Of a stretch of 64,000 nt of DNA, positions 43,605 through 52,415 are shown one piece after another. Each line of letters begins with the position of its first letter. The stretch's first letter is position 1. Source of the DNA: JANQOH01 sp965201155 (lineage in GTDB: Bacteria; Pseudomonadota; Alphaproteobacteria; UBA7887); the NCBI GenBank assembly GCA_965201155.1, contig OZ241752.1, positions 2,666,001-2,730,000 on the forward strand, read 5' to 3'. A program made the translations under genes and the position numbers. The notes below the pieces were generated by a model. It saw only the letters and a list, made by a program, of their open reading frames with translations. It ran no database searches and was not told where the DNA came from.

Positions 43605-46414
43605 GGCAGCCCGGGCGCCGTTACCGGGCCGGTCAGGGCGCGTTGTACGAGTTCCGCCTGTTCGCGCCGATGGTCCATGATGTCGCCGGTGGCGGTGGAA
43701 GCGGCAGCCGAGCGCCCGGCATAGGTTACTCTCACGCCGCGCTTTTCCAGGAGCGAGTCGATATGCGGCGCAACAAAACTCCACGCGCCCATGTTTTTCG
43801 GTTCCTCCTGGCACCAGACGATTTCCGCCCGGGGAAATCTTTTCAGCTGCTCGGCCACTGATCGCTCGGGGAACGGCGCCAACTGCTCGATTCGCACCAG
43901 CGCTGCGTCATCAATTTCGCGCTCCTCGCGCATGGCCGACAGGTCATACCAAACCTTGCCGGAGCACAACAAGACGCGGCGCACCCGGTTGCCATTTGCC
44001 GTGACATCTGCATCCGGCAAAACGCGTTTGAAACTGGAACCGGGGCCGAGATCGGCGAGCGTCGAGACCGCCTGCCTGTGCCGCAGCAGCGATTTCGGGG
44101 TCATCAGGATCAGTGGTTTGCGGAACCTGCGGTGAATTTGTCGCCGCAAGACATGAAAGTAATTCGCGGGCGTGGTGCAGTTCGCCACCTGGATATTGTC
44201 TTCGGCATGAAGCTGCAAATAACGTTCAAGGCGCGCCGAGCTGTGTTCAGGACCTTGTCCTTCATAACCGTGGGGCAGAAGCATGACAAGGCCGGACATA
44301 CGCAGCCATTTGCTTTCGCCTGCGGAAATGAAGTTATCGATGATGACTTGGGCGGTATTGGCGAAATCCCCGAACTGGGCTTCCCACAGTACCAGGGTAT
44401 TGGGCGCGGCGAGACTGTAGCCATATTCGTAGCCGAGCACGGCGGCTTCCGACAACATCGAGTCGGTGATCTCGAAGCGCGCTTGTTCGGGGTCGATGAA
44501 ATTCAGCGGGATATGGCGCTCCTCGGATTGTTGATCGACGATCACCGCATGGCGCTGCGAGAAGGTTCCGCGCCCGGAATCCTGCCCGCTGAGGCGGACC
44601 GGATGACCTTCCACCAGCAGACTGCCGAAGGCGAGCGCTTCTGCCGTTGCCCAGTCAATGCTCTCGCCCTTCGCCAGCGCCGCCTTGCGGGCGGCATTGA
44701 AACGGTCGATCTTGCGATGCGCGCTGAAACCTTGCGGATAGCTGCAAAGTGCGTCGCCAAGCCGGCGTAGCTGCGCCGGTTCGACCGCGGTCATGCCGGC
44801 GCGGCGGTCGACAAGCGCCGGCGCAGTCTCGAAGCCCCGCCATTCACCTTGCAGCCAGTCCGCCTCGCGCACATTGCCGCTGCGCGCGGCGTCATAGGCA
44901 TCGTCAAGCCGGCCGGTAAACGCCGCCACCCGCTGTTCCGACTCCGATGCGGTCAGCACACCCTCGACGATGAGTTTCTCGGCATAGATTTGCCGTGTCG
45001 TCGGATGGTCCGCGATGCGTCGATACATCAGCGGCTGTGTAAAGGCCGGTTCGTCGGTCTCATTATGGCCGTGGCGCCGATAGCAGAAGATGTCCACTAC
45101 CACATCGCGGTGGAAGCGATGCCGGAAATCCGCCGCCAGAATGGCCGCGTGGACAACCGCTTCCGGGTCGTCGCCATTCACGTGGATGATCGGCGCCTGA
45201 ACCATCTTCGCGACATCCGACGGATAGGGGGACGAGCGGGAATAATTCGGGCTGGTCGTGAAGCCGATCTGGTTGTTGACGATGATATGCACGGTGCCGC
45301 CGGTGCGATGGCCGCGCAATTCCGACATTCCGAGGGTTTCCGCAACGACGCCCTGGCCGGCAAAGGCGGCGTCACCATGCATCAATACGCCCATGACCCG
45401 GCTGTGCCCGGCATCGCCGATCATTTCCTGCTTGGCGCGCACGCGGCCCATGACCACCGGGTTGACCCATTCGAGATGCGAGGGGTTGGCAGTCATCGAC
45501 AGATGAATGGTGCGTTCATTCGGCAAGGTGCGGTCGGACGACGTGCCGAGATGGTATTTCACATCGCCGGAACCCTGCACATCGTCCGCGTAGGACACGC
45601 TGCCCTGGAACTCGGCGAAGACGTCGCGATAGCGCTTGCCCATCACCGTGGTGAGTACATTGATGCGCCCCCGGTGCGGCATGCCGAATACGATCTCTTC
45701 CACGTCATGCGCCGCGGACGCACGGATGATCGCTTCCAAAGCGAGAACGAGACTCTCTGCGCCTTCGATCGAAAACCGCTTGGTGGCGGGGTATTTGGCG
45801 TGGAGGAAGCGCTCGAATCCCTCCGTGCGGTCGAGTTCGCTCAGCAGTTCGCGCTTCTGGTCGCGGGTGAAGCGGGTCCGGTTGAGGCTGTTTTCGACAC
45901 GGCGCTGCAGCCAGGCTTTTTCCTCGGGATGCTGGATGTGCATGAACTCGATGCCGATGCGGGCGCAATAGACCTGCTTCAGGATTTCGAGAATTTGCCG
46001 CAGCGTCGCGCGCTCATGCCCCAGAACACCGTCGATGAAAAATTCGCGGTCATAATCCGCATCGCTGAAACCGTGAGTCGCGGGGTCCAGTTCCGGGTGA
46101 TGCTTGCGCGCGCCGATATCCAGCGGATCGAGATCGGCAATCAGATGCCCGCGCACGCGATAGGCGCGGATGAGCATGAGCACGCGCAGACTGTCGCGAA
46201 CACGTGCGTGAAGCCCTGCTGCAGCGGAGTCGGAGAGTTCATCGGCCACAGGTGGCGCTGCGGCGGACTCGGGTACGCGGTCGAGATCGCCGAAAAAGCT
46301 GCGCCAGCCCGGAGCGACCGCCGCGGGGTCTTGTGTATACAGCTCATAAAGCTCATCGAGGAAGGCGGCATTGCCGGCTGCGAGCAGTTCGTGTTCCCGC
46401 GTCTGCGCTGTCAT
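43601..46414 (-). CDS. sucA: 2-oxoglutarate dehydrogenase E1
   Basis: Thiamine-diphosphate-dependent decarboxylase of the TCA cycle, 937 residues. GMPHRGRINVLTTVMGK and the ThDP-region ADFRHRFHRDVVVDIFCYRR are E1o hallmarks. EAQFGDFANTAQVIIDNFIS and LLPHGYEGQGPEHSSAR follow in the C-terminal half. It lies 45 nt after sucD. The product succinyl-CoA is used by SucCD encoded just upstream. Confidence 0.97.
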   Translation of the reverse strand: MTAQTREHELLAAGNAAFLDELYELYTQDPAAVAPGWRSFFGDLDRVPESAAAPPVADELSDSAAAGLHARVRDSLRVLMLIRAYRVRGHLIADLDPLDIGARKHHPELDPATHGFSDADYDREFFIDGVLGHERATLRQILEILKQVYCARIGIEFMHIQHPEEKAWLQRRVENSLNRTRFTRDQKRELLSELDRTEGFERFLHAKYPATKRFSIEGAESLVLALEAIIRASAAHDVEEIVFGMPHRGRINVLTTVMGKRYRDVFAEFQGSVSYADDVQGSGDVKYHLGTSSDRTLPNERTIHLSMTANPSHLEWVNPVVMGRVRAKQEMIGDAGHSRVMGVLMHGDAAFAGQGVVAETLGMSELRGHRTGGTVHIIVNNQIGFTTSPNYSRSSPYPSDVAKMVQAPIIHVNGDDPEAVVHAAILAADFRHRFHRDVVVDIFCYRRHGHNETDEPAFTQPLMYRRIADHPTTRQIYAEKLIVEGVLTASESEQRVAAFTGRLDDAYDAARSGNVREADWLQGEWRGFETAPALVDRRAGMTAVEPAQLRRLGDALCSYPQGFSAHRKIDRFNAARKAALAKGESIDWATAEALAFGSLLVEGHPVRLSGQDSGRGTFSQRHAVIVDQQSEERHIPLNFIDPEQARFEITDSMLSEAAVLGYEYGYSLAAPNTLVLWEAQFGDFANTAQVIIDNFISAGESKWLRMSGLVMLLPHGYEGQGPEHSSARLERYLQLHAEDNIQVANCTTPANYFHVLRRQIHRRFRKPLILMTPKSLLRHRQAVSTLADLGPGSSFKRVLPDADVTANGNRVRRVLLCSGKVWYDLSAMREEREIDDAALVRIEQLAPFPERSVAEQLKRFPRAEIVWCQEEPKNMGAWSFVAPHIDSLLEKRGVRVTYAGRSAAASTATGDIMDHRREQAELVQRALTGPVTAPGLP

Positions 46415-46459
46415 GGTCGGCCTCGCTCCTCATTTGGCCGGCGCGCTGCCGACGCCGGC

Positions 46460-47338
46460 TCAGCTTTGCATGGCTTCCAGCATCGCTTCCCCGAGGCCGG
46501 CGGGCGAGTCCGCCACGGTGACGCCGGCGCCGCGCAGCGCCGCAATCTTCTCGTCCGCCCCGCCCTTGCCGCCAGCGATGATGGCGCCGGCATGTCCCAT
46601 GCGCCGACCCGGCGGCGCGGTGCGACCGGCAATGAAACCGGCGACCGGCTTCTGCACGGGCGCCGCGGCGATGTAGGCCGCGGCATCCTCTTCCGCATCG
46701 CCGCCGATCTCGCCGATCATGATAACGCCTTCGGTTTCCGGATCGGCGAAAAACATTTCCAGGCAATCGACAAAATTTGTGCCGTTCACCGGGTCGCCGC
46801 CAATGCCGATGCAGGTGGACTGGCCGAGACCCACGGCGCTGGTCTGCGCCACCGCCTCATAGGTGAGTGTGCCGGACCGCGACACGACACCGATCTTGCC
46901 CGGCGTGTGGATATGTCCCGGCATGATGCCGATCTTGCACGCGCCGGGGGCGATGATGCCGGGACAATTGGGGCCGATCAGGCGAGTCGATGAATTATCG
47001 AGCGCGCGCTTGACCTGCACCATATCGGCAACCGGAATGCCTTCGGTAATGCATACCACCAGCGCCACACCGGCGTCTGCCGCTTCCAGAATGGCATCGG
47101 CGGCGAAGCGCGGCGGCACATAGATCACCGAAGCGTCGGCGCCGGTTTCCTGCACTGCCTCATGCACCGTGTTGAAGACTGGCAGTTCGAGATGCGTGGT
47201 GCCGCCTTTGCCGGGTGTCACCCCGCCCACCATGCGCGTGCCATAGGCGATCGCCTGTTCCGAGTGAAACGTGCCCTGCCGGCCGGTGAAACCCTGGCAG
47301 ATCACTTTTGTTTCCGCGTTGACCAGCACCGACATCAC
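46460..47338 (-). CDS. sucD: Succinyl-CoA ligase alpha subunit
   Basis: Forms ATP or GTP from succinyl-CoA with SucC. The CoA-binding Rossmann part has CQGFTGRQGTFHSEQAI. The phosphohistidine segment is GHAGAIIAGGKGGADEK. The 292-residue frame begins GTG-ATG: the GTG makes a GTGA overlap with the sucC stop, while the adjacent ATG is an alternative start one codon later. Confidence 0.97.
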   Translation of the reverse strand: MMSVLVNAETKVICQGFTGRQGTFHSEQAIAYGTRMVGGVTPGKGGTTHLELPVFNTVHEAVQETGADASVIYVPPRFAADAILEAADAGVALVVCITEGIPVADMVQVKRALDNSSTRLIGPNCPGIIAPGACKIGIMPGHIHTPGKIGVVSRSGTLTYEAVAQTSAVGLGQSTCIGIGGDPVNGTNFVDCLEMFFADPETEGVIMIGEIGGDAEEDAAAYIAAAPVQKPVAGFIAGRTAPPGRRMGHAGAIIAGGKGGADEKIAALRGAGVTVADSPAGLGEAMLEAMQS

Positions 47339-48504
47339 GCGGCCTCCCGGACGGCGTTGACAATCTGTTTTGCGGCATGGGAAAGATCATCGGCAGGGAT
47401 GATGGGCAGGCCGGATGCGGCAAGGATCTTCTTGCCGAGATCCACATTGGTGCCTTCGAGGCGAACCACCAGCGGGACTTCAAGACTGACCACCCGCGCT
47501 GCATCGACAACGCCTTCGGCGATGACGTCACAACGCATGATGCCGCCGAATATATTGACCAGAACGCCGTCGACATCGGGGTCCGACAGGATCAGCTTGA
47601 ACGCCTCGGTCACGCGCTCGCCCGACGCGCCGCCGCCGACATCGAGAAAGTTCGCCGGCTCGCCGCCATGCAGCTTGATAATGTCCATGGTGGCCATGGC
47701 GAGCCCGGCGCCGTTCACCATGCAGCCGATATTGCCGTCCAGCTTGATGTAGCTGAGATCGTGACGTGCTGCTTCGCGTTCACGCGGGTCTTCTTCGCTT
47801 TCGTCGCGCAGCGCTGCAATCTCATCGTGGCGGAACAATGCGTTGTCGTCGAAATTCGTCTTGGCGTCGAGCGCGAGCACTGCGCCGGCGCCGGTGACCA
47901 CCAGGGGGTTGATCTCGATGAGACTGGCGTCGGTCTTCATGAACGCACGATAAAGCGCCAGCATGAAGGTGGAGGCTTCCACCGCCTGCTTGCCGGTGAG
48001 GCCCAGGCCATAAGCCAGCCGATCGGCGTGAAACCGCTTCATGCCCGTTGCGGGATCGACATGCACGCGGAGTATTTTCTCCGGCGTGGCGGCCGCCACT
48101 TCCTCGATGTCCATGCCGCCGGCGGTGGAGGCCATGACGGCGACGCGGCCGACGGAGCGGTCGAGCAGAACGCCGAGATACAGTTCGCGGGCGATGTCGC
48201 AGCCTTCCTCGATATAGACACGGAAGACTTCCTTGCCCTCCGGGCCCGTCTGGTGGGTTACCAGATTCATGCCGAGCATGGCAGAGGCGGTTTCAGCAAC
48301 CGCGTCCAGTGACTTGACGACGCGGACGCCGCCACCCTTGCCGCGTCCGCCGGCGTGGATCTGCGCCTTGACGACCCAGGTCGTGCCGCCGAGCTTTTCC
48401 GCCGCCTCGCGGGCTTCCTCCGCCGTGTAGGCGACCTGACCGCGCGGCACTGCAACGCCAAACCCGGCCAGCAGTGTCTTGGCCTGATATTCGTGAATAT
48501 TCAT
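47335..48504 (-). CDS. sucC: Succinyl-CoA ligase beta subunit
   Basis: ATP-grasp subunit, 389 residues. MNIHEYQAKTLLAGFGV is the standard N-terminus. VVKAQIHAGGRGKGGGVRV lies in the nucleotide-binding region, and VNIFGGIMRCDVIAEG binds the alpha-subunit interface. It follows mdh by 39 nt and overlaps sucD by 4 nt. Confidence 0.97.
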   Translation of the reverse strand: MNIHEYQAKTLLAGFGVAVPRGQVAYTAEEAREAAEKLGGTTWVVKAQIHAGGRGKGGGVRVVKSLDAVAETASAMLGMNLVTHQTGPEGKEVFRVYIEEGCDIARELYLGVLLDRSVGRVAVMASTAGGMDIEEVAAATPEKILRVHVDPATGMKRFHADRLAYGLGLTGKQAVEASTFMLALYRAFMKTDASLIEINPLVVTGAGAVLALDAKTNFDDNALFRHDEIAALRDESEEDPREREAARHDLSYIKLDGNIGCMVNGAGLAMATMDIIKLHGGEPANFLDVGGGASGERVTEAFKLILSDPDVDGVLVNIFGGIMRCDVIAEGVVDAARVVSLEVPLVVRLEGTNVDLGKKILAASGLPIIPADDLSHAAKQIVNAVREAA

Positions 48505-48543
48505 GTGTTCCGTCTTTGCGCCGCGCGCCGGCGGCTCGGGGTT

Positions 48544-49599
48544 TCAGCGAGATCGGCGCCGCGCCGCACCGCGCCGGCCGCCAGCCGGGCTCTGGCGTCC
48601 GCGCACCGAAGCGCGCGCCGCCAATGCCGGCTTGTGGCCGGCAGCCTTGCGCAGCAAAATGCGCGTCGCTTCGACAAGCTCGGCAACTGCCGCTGCCGAT
48701 TTGTCGAAACTCTCTTTTTCTTCGGGGTCAAGGGTGATTTCCACCACGCGCTCGACGCCCGCTGCGCCAAGCACGACCGGCACGCCGACATATAATCCAT
48801 TGACGCCGTATTCACCGGACAGAAAGGCGGCGCAAGGCAGAACGCGCTTCTTGTCCTTGAGCACTGCTTCGGCCATCTCGATTGCTGCGGAAGCGGGGGC
48901 GTAGAATGCCGAGCCGGTCTTGAGCAGACCGACAATCTCGGCGCCGCCGTCGCGTGTGCGCTGGACGATCTCCTCCAGCCGTTCGGCCGTGGTCCAGCCC
49001 ATTTTCACAAGGTCGGGCAGCGGAATGCCGGCAACCGTGGAATAGCGCACCAGCGGCACCATGGTGTCGCCATGGCCGCCCAGGACGAAGGCCGTCACAT
49101 CTTCCACGGACACATCGAATTCCTCGGCGAGGAAATAGCGAAAGCGCGCCGAGTCGAGGATTCCCGCCATGCCCACGACTCGCTCCGCCGGCAGGCCGGA
49201 TGCTTCGCGCAGCGCCCATACCATGGCGTCGAGCGGGTTGGTGATGCAGATCACGAAGGCGTCCGGGCAATGATTGCGGATGCCGGCGCCAACCGCCTGC
49301 ATGACCTTGCAGTTCACCTCCAGAAGGTCATCGCGGCTCATGCCGGGCTTGCGCGGCACACCGGCAGTAACGATGACGATATCGGCGCCCTTGATGCCGG
49401 CATAGCTGTTGGTACCGCTGAGAAGCGAATCGAATCTTTCCACCGGAGAAGATTGCGCGATGTCCAGGCTCTTGCCCTGGGGTACACCCTCCACAATGTC
49501 GAACAGCACGACATCCCCCAGTTCCTTGAGGCCGGCGAGATGTGCCAGTGTGCCGCCGATATTTCCGGCGCCGATCAACGCAATCCTGTGACGAGCCAC
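48544..49599 (-). CDS. mdh: Malate dehydrogenase with an Arg-rich C-terminal extension
   Basis: NAD-dependent oxidation of malate to oxaloacetate. Residues 1 to about 320 are a normal LDH-like MDH: IGAGNIGGTLAHLAG, GVPRKPGMSRDDLLEVN, and the catalytic His in GGHGDTMVPL. The usual end near VAELVEA is followed by about 40 residues rich in Arg, Ala and Gly, which family members lack as far as I know. It starts with GTG behind a strong GAGGAGG. It is first of the suc cluster, with a 292-bp divergent region before the porin gene. Confidence 0.95.
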   Translation of the reverse strand: MARHRIALIGAGNIGGTLAHLAGLKELGDVVLFDIVEGVPQGKSLDIAQSSPVERFDSLLSGTNSYAGIKGADIVIVTAGVPRKPGMSRDDLLEVNCKVMQAVGAGIRNHCPDAFVICITNPLDAMVWALREASGLPAERVVGMAGILDSARFRYFLAEEFDVSVEDVTAFVLGGHGDTMVPLVRYSTVAGIPLPDLVKMGWTTAERLEEIVQRTRDGGAEIVGLLKTGSAFYAPASAAIEMAEAVLKDKKRVLPCAAFLSGEYGVNGLYVGVPVVLGAAGVERVVEITLDPEEKESFDKSAAAVAELVEATRILLRKAAGHKPALAARASVRGRQSPAGGRRGAARRRSR

Positions 49600-49759
49600 T
49601 CACTTCCTCCTCAACGCGGCCTGGCCGGGGCGCCAACCCGCACCCGGCAAACCGCGCGCTTCATAAACCTGATTGCGCCGCCCTTCAAGCCGGGCACCTC
49701 TCATCGGTTCGAACCCGGTCATGGCATTGCATGTTCGCCGAACTGACAATACATTGCAC

Positions 49760-49850
49760 CTGCCTCGACCTAGGCAGTCCAGTATATGCTGCCAATCGGA
49801 CTCGAACACCTTTGGCGTTTCCGGTACGTCATCCACTCGGGGTGGCGTTT
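49760..49850. promoter_or_regulatory. Repeat elements in the mdh/porin divergent region
   Basis: Two structures are visible in the 292-bp region between divergent mdh and porin genes. An inverted repeat CTGCCT/AGGCAG with a 6-nt centre is at 49760-49777. A direct repeat TGGCGTTT occurs at 49813-49820 and 49843-49850, exactly 30 bp apart, about three helical turns. No convincing -35/-10 pair was found for either gene. Confidence 0.35.
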
Positions 49851-49891
49851 GGCAACCAGGTCGTTCCGCAATTTTGAAGGGAGATTTCAGT

Positions 49892-51271
49892 ATGAATGCC
49901 GCGTGCACGACCAAGGCGTGCAGGAAGGTCTCGCGCTCCGCCCTGGTGCTGCTTGCTTCCCTGCCGTTGGCGGCGGGGAACGCGATGGCCGAAGAGGCGG
50001 AGGAGTGGCGGCAGCGCGTCGAGCATCTTGAGCAGGAGTTGGCGAAGGCCCGGGAAAAGCTCGCCGATGCGGAAGCGCGGGATGAGGACATCGCCCAACC
50101 GGCCGCTTCCGAGGAGCCGAAGGAAAGCCCGGTAAGGATCGGCGGCGCGCTGGGCATGAACTACACATATGGCGACTATGCCGGCGACAACCGCCGCGGG
50201 AACGGCATCGGCGACGCGGGCTTCGAGATCTTCCGGCTGGACGCCGACCTTGACTACAACAGCCTCATCAGCCGGGTCGAGTATCGGCATTATGACGACT
50301 ACAGCCTGATGCATACGGCATGGCTCGGCTATGATTCGGACGAATTCGGCACGATCAAGGCCGGCATCGTCCGTGTCCCCTTCGGCCCCGGCGCCTATGG
50401 CGTCTCTTCAAGCTGGTTCTTCGACCAGCATTATTATGTCGGTCTCATCGACGACATGGACCTCGGAGTCACATGGAGCAAGTCGTTCGGCGGGCTTACT
50501 ATCGACCTCGCCTATTTTCACCGGGATGAAGGGCACTGGGAGGGAGGAAGCAGCCGGGACAGCGTGAAATACAGCTACGACCCCGTGACCTGGGCCAGCA
50601 TTGCCGGTCCGGAAGGCCAGCTCGAGTCCGGCGCGGAGAACGGCTTCACGGAGGACGGGCAGGTCAATCTGCGCGCCGTCTATGCGATCGACGGCGTGGG
50701 GGATCTGGGGGCGTCCCTCCAATATGGGCGGCTTGCAGGAACGAATGTTGACGACAGTGGAGCCGACCATTTCGCTGCCTCGGTGCACGGAACCGGGTCT
50801 TTCGGCGATTTCAAGCTGCTCTCCCAGCTGTCGTATTATAAATACGACATCACCGACGATACGCCGTGGGGAACCGGCGACCTCATTCCCATGGGAGCGT
50901 TTGATTTCGCCTGGCCCGTGGCAACCGAGGGATGGATACCCGCCGTCTCGCTCCGCTATGGGGGTGTGGACACTTCAGGCCTGGCCTGGCTGGACAGTGT
51001 CACGCCTTACGTCGAATGGAGTTCGATCCTGAAGGACAGGAGCGACTTCAACGACAGCTCGCTGTGGACCGTGGGAGCCGCGTGGTACTGGGGCGGTGTT
51101 TATGTCTACACCGATCTCGGCTTCTCGAACGGCAACTACTTTGTCGGGGATGAAGGCGACAATTACGCGAACCTGTATGACGGCGTCGGCGACTTCGGCG
51201 CCAACGGCAATGACAAGTGGAATACCAGGTTCAACGTGAACGTCCGCTACTACTTCAACCTGTTCAAATGA
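49892..51271 (+). CDS. Outer-membrane porin with N-terminal coiled coil
   Basis: A 459-residue precursor. The signal peptide covers about residues 1-32 and ends GNAMA. An acidic coiled-coil follows (about 33-65), then a beta-barrel rich in alternating aromatic strands such as SLISRVEYRHYDDYSLMHTAW. It ends in NVRYYFNLFK, so the terminal aromatic is followed by Lys. It looks like the OprP/OprO or DcaP-like porins that carry a coiled coil in the mature N-terminus. Substrate is not predictable. GAAGGGAG provides the ribosome-binding site. Eight nt overlap the convergent zapE. Confidence 0.78.
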   Translation: MNAACTTKACRKVSRSALVLLASLPLAAGNAMAEEAEEWRQRVEHLEQELAKAREKLADAEARDEDIAQPAASEEPKESPVRIGGALGMNYTYGDYAGDNRRGNGIGDAGFEIFRLDADLDYNSLISRVEYRHYDDYSLMHTAWLGYDSDEFGTIKAGIVRVPFGPGAYGVSSSWFFDQHYYVGLIDDMDLGVTWSKSFGGLTIDLAYFHRDEGHWEGGSSRDSVKYSYDPVTWASIAGPEGQLESGAENGFTEDGQVNLRAVYAIDGVGDLGASLQYGRLAGTNVDDSGADHFAASVHGTGSFGDFKLLSQLSYYKYDITDDTPWGTGDLIPMGAFDFAWPVATEGWIPAVSLRYGGVDTSGLAWLDSVTPYVEWSSILKDRSDFNDSSLWTVGAAWYWGGVYVYTDLGFSNGNYFVGDEGDNYANLYDGVGDFGANGNDKWNTRFNVNVRYYFNLFK

Positions 51272-52415
51272 GCGGCGTGCGGCCGGTGTGGGGAAGGGCC
51301 AGGTAAGCGGCGGTTTGCATCTCCACCAGCCGCGAGGCGGCGCGGCGAAACTCGAATGCGCCGGTGCCGGCAGGATAGAGCGCGTCCGGCGGGGCGTCGG
51401 CGCTCACCATCAGCTTCACATGCTTGTCATATAGAATATCGACGAGATTGGCGAAGCGGCGCGCCTCGTCGCGATGCTCCGGGGCAAGTTTTGGCACACC
51501 CGCCAAAATCACCGTGTGAAAACGCTCAGCGATGGCAAGATAGTCCGCTGTGCCCAGCGGCTTGACGCACAGATCATCAAAGCCAAATCGGGCAATGCCG
51601 CCATTCGCCGCTGGCACGCGAAGCAGGCGGCCCTGCACCTGCAGCGTTTCCGGCACCGCATCGGCACCGCCAGCGAGGCGGGAAAACGTGTCATCCAGCG
51701 CTTGTGCCGCCGCCGCGCCGAGGGGCGAAAAATAAACCGGCGCCCGGCCGAGGTTGCGCAGGCGGTAATCGACCTTTCCGTCGAGATGCAGCACTTCGAA
51801 CCGGCGTTCCACGAGCGCGATGAATGGCAGGAAGCGGTCGCGCTGCAAGCCGTCCGCATAAAGCGCTTGCGGCGCCCGGTTCGAGGTCGTGACCACGACG
51901 ACACCGAAGTCAAGCAGGGTTTCGAACAGTCGGGCGAGGATCATCGCGTCCGTGATGTCCCGCACGTCGAACTCGTCGAAACAGAGCAGGCGCGCTTCTT
52001 CGGCAAGCGCGCCTGCGAGCGGAGGAATGGGGTCGGCTGCGACGCGGGACCGACCGGCACGGCTCTGCATACGCCATTCATGCAGGCGCGAATGCACATT
52101 GGCCATGAACGCGTGAAAATGCGTGCGCCGCGCGCGCCATGCTTGAAGGCGGGCGGCGCGGGCATGGAACAGGTCCATGAGCATGGTCTTGCCGCGACCG
52201 ACGCCGCCATGCAGATATATGCCGCACAGCGCCTGCAAGGCCTTGCGGCGGCGCCAGTCTTGCCAGCCCCCGCGCGCCGGCGGCGTTTCTTTCAGCCGCC
52301 GTAACAGGCGTTCCAGCGCCTCCGCCGCACGGATCTGCGCCGGGTCCGGATGCAGTCCCGTGCCGCAAAGAAGCGGTGGTTCAGAGGGCGCGGCGGCACC
52401 GCGCCAGGGTGTCAC
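51264..52415 (-). CDS. zapE: Cell division protein ZapE (AFG1-like ATPase)
   Basis: AAA+-like ATPase acting at the division ring; the homologous Afg1 acts in mitochondrial proteostasis. The 383-residue protein has Walker A GGVGRGKT at residues 70-77 and LLCFDEFDVRDITDAMIL as Walker B. VTTSNRAPQALYADGLQR is the AFG1 sensor segment. It starts with GTG in a GTGA overlap with mmsA; on the other side it overlaps the porin stop by 8 nt. Confidence 0.92.
   Translation of the reverse strand: MTPWRGAAAPSEPPLLCGTGLHPDPAQIRAAEALERLLRRLKETPPARGGWQDWRRRKALQALCGIYLHGGVGRGKTMLMDLFHARAARLQAWRARRTHFHAFMANVHSRLHEWRMQSRAGRSRVAADPIPPLAGALAEEARLLCFDEFDVRDITDAMILARLFETLLDFGVVVVTTSNRAPQALYADGLQRDRFLPFIALVERRFEVLHLDGKVDYRLRNLGRAPVYFSPLGAAAAQALDDTFSRLAGGADAVPETLQVQGRLLRVPAANGGIARFGFDDLCVKPLGTADYLAIAERFHTVILAGVPKLAPEHRDEARRFANLVDILYDKHVKLMVSADAPPDALYPAGTGAFEFRRAASRLVEMQTAAYLALPHTGRTPLI

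Noticed and set aside
44849..46993. Long open frame antisense to sucA and sucD
   Set aside because: It is an artefact of GC-rich codon use opposite strongly supported genes and shows no recognisable motif.
49703..49719. T-arm-like sequence (5-bp stem around TTCGAAC) in the mdh/porin gap
   Set aside because: No matching acceptor stem, anticodon arm or D arm can be drawn on either strand; the resemblance stems from the 10-bp palindrome GGTTCGAACC.
49789..49860. Second tRNA-like stretch on the minus strand with TGCCAA/TTGGCA arms
   Set aside because: The arms are only about 65 nt apart, the T-stem does not pair and no anticodon loop forms.
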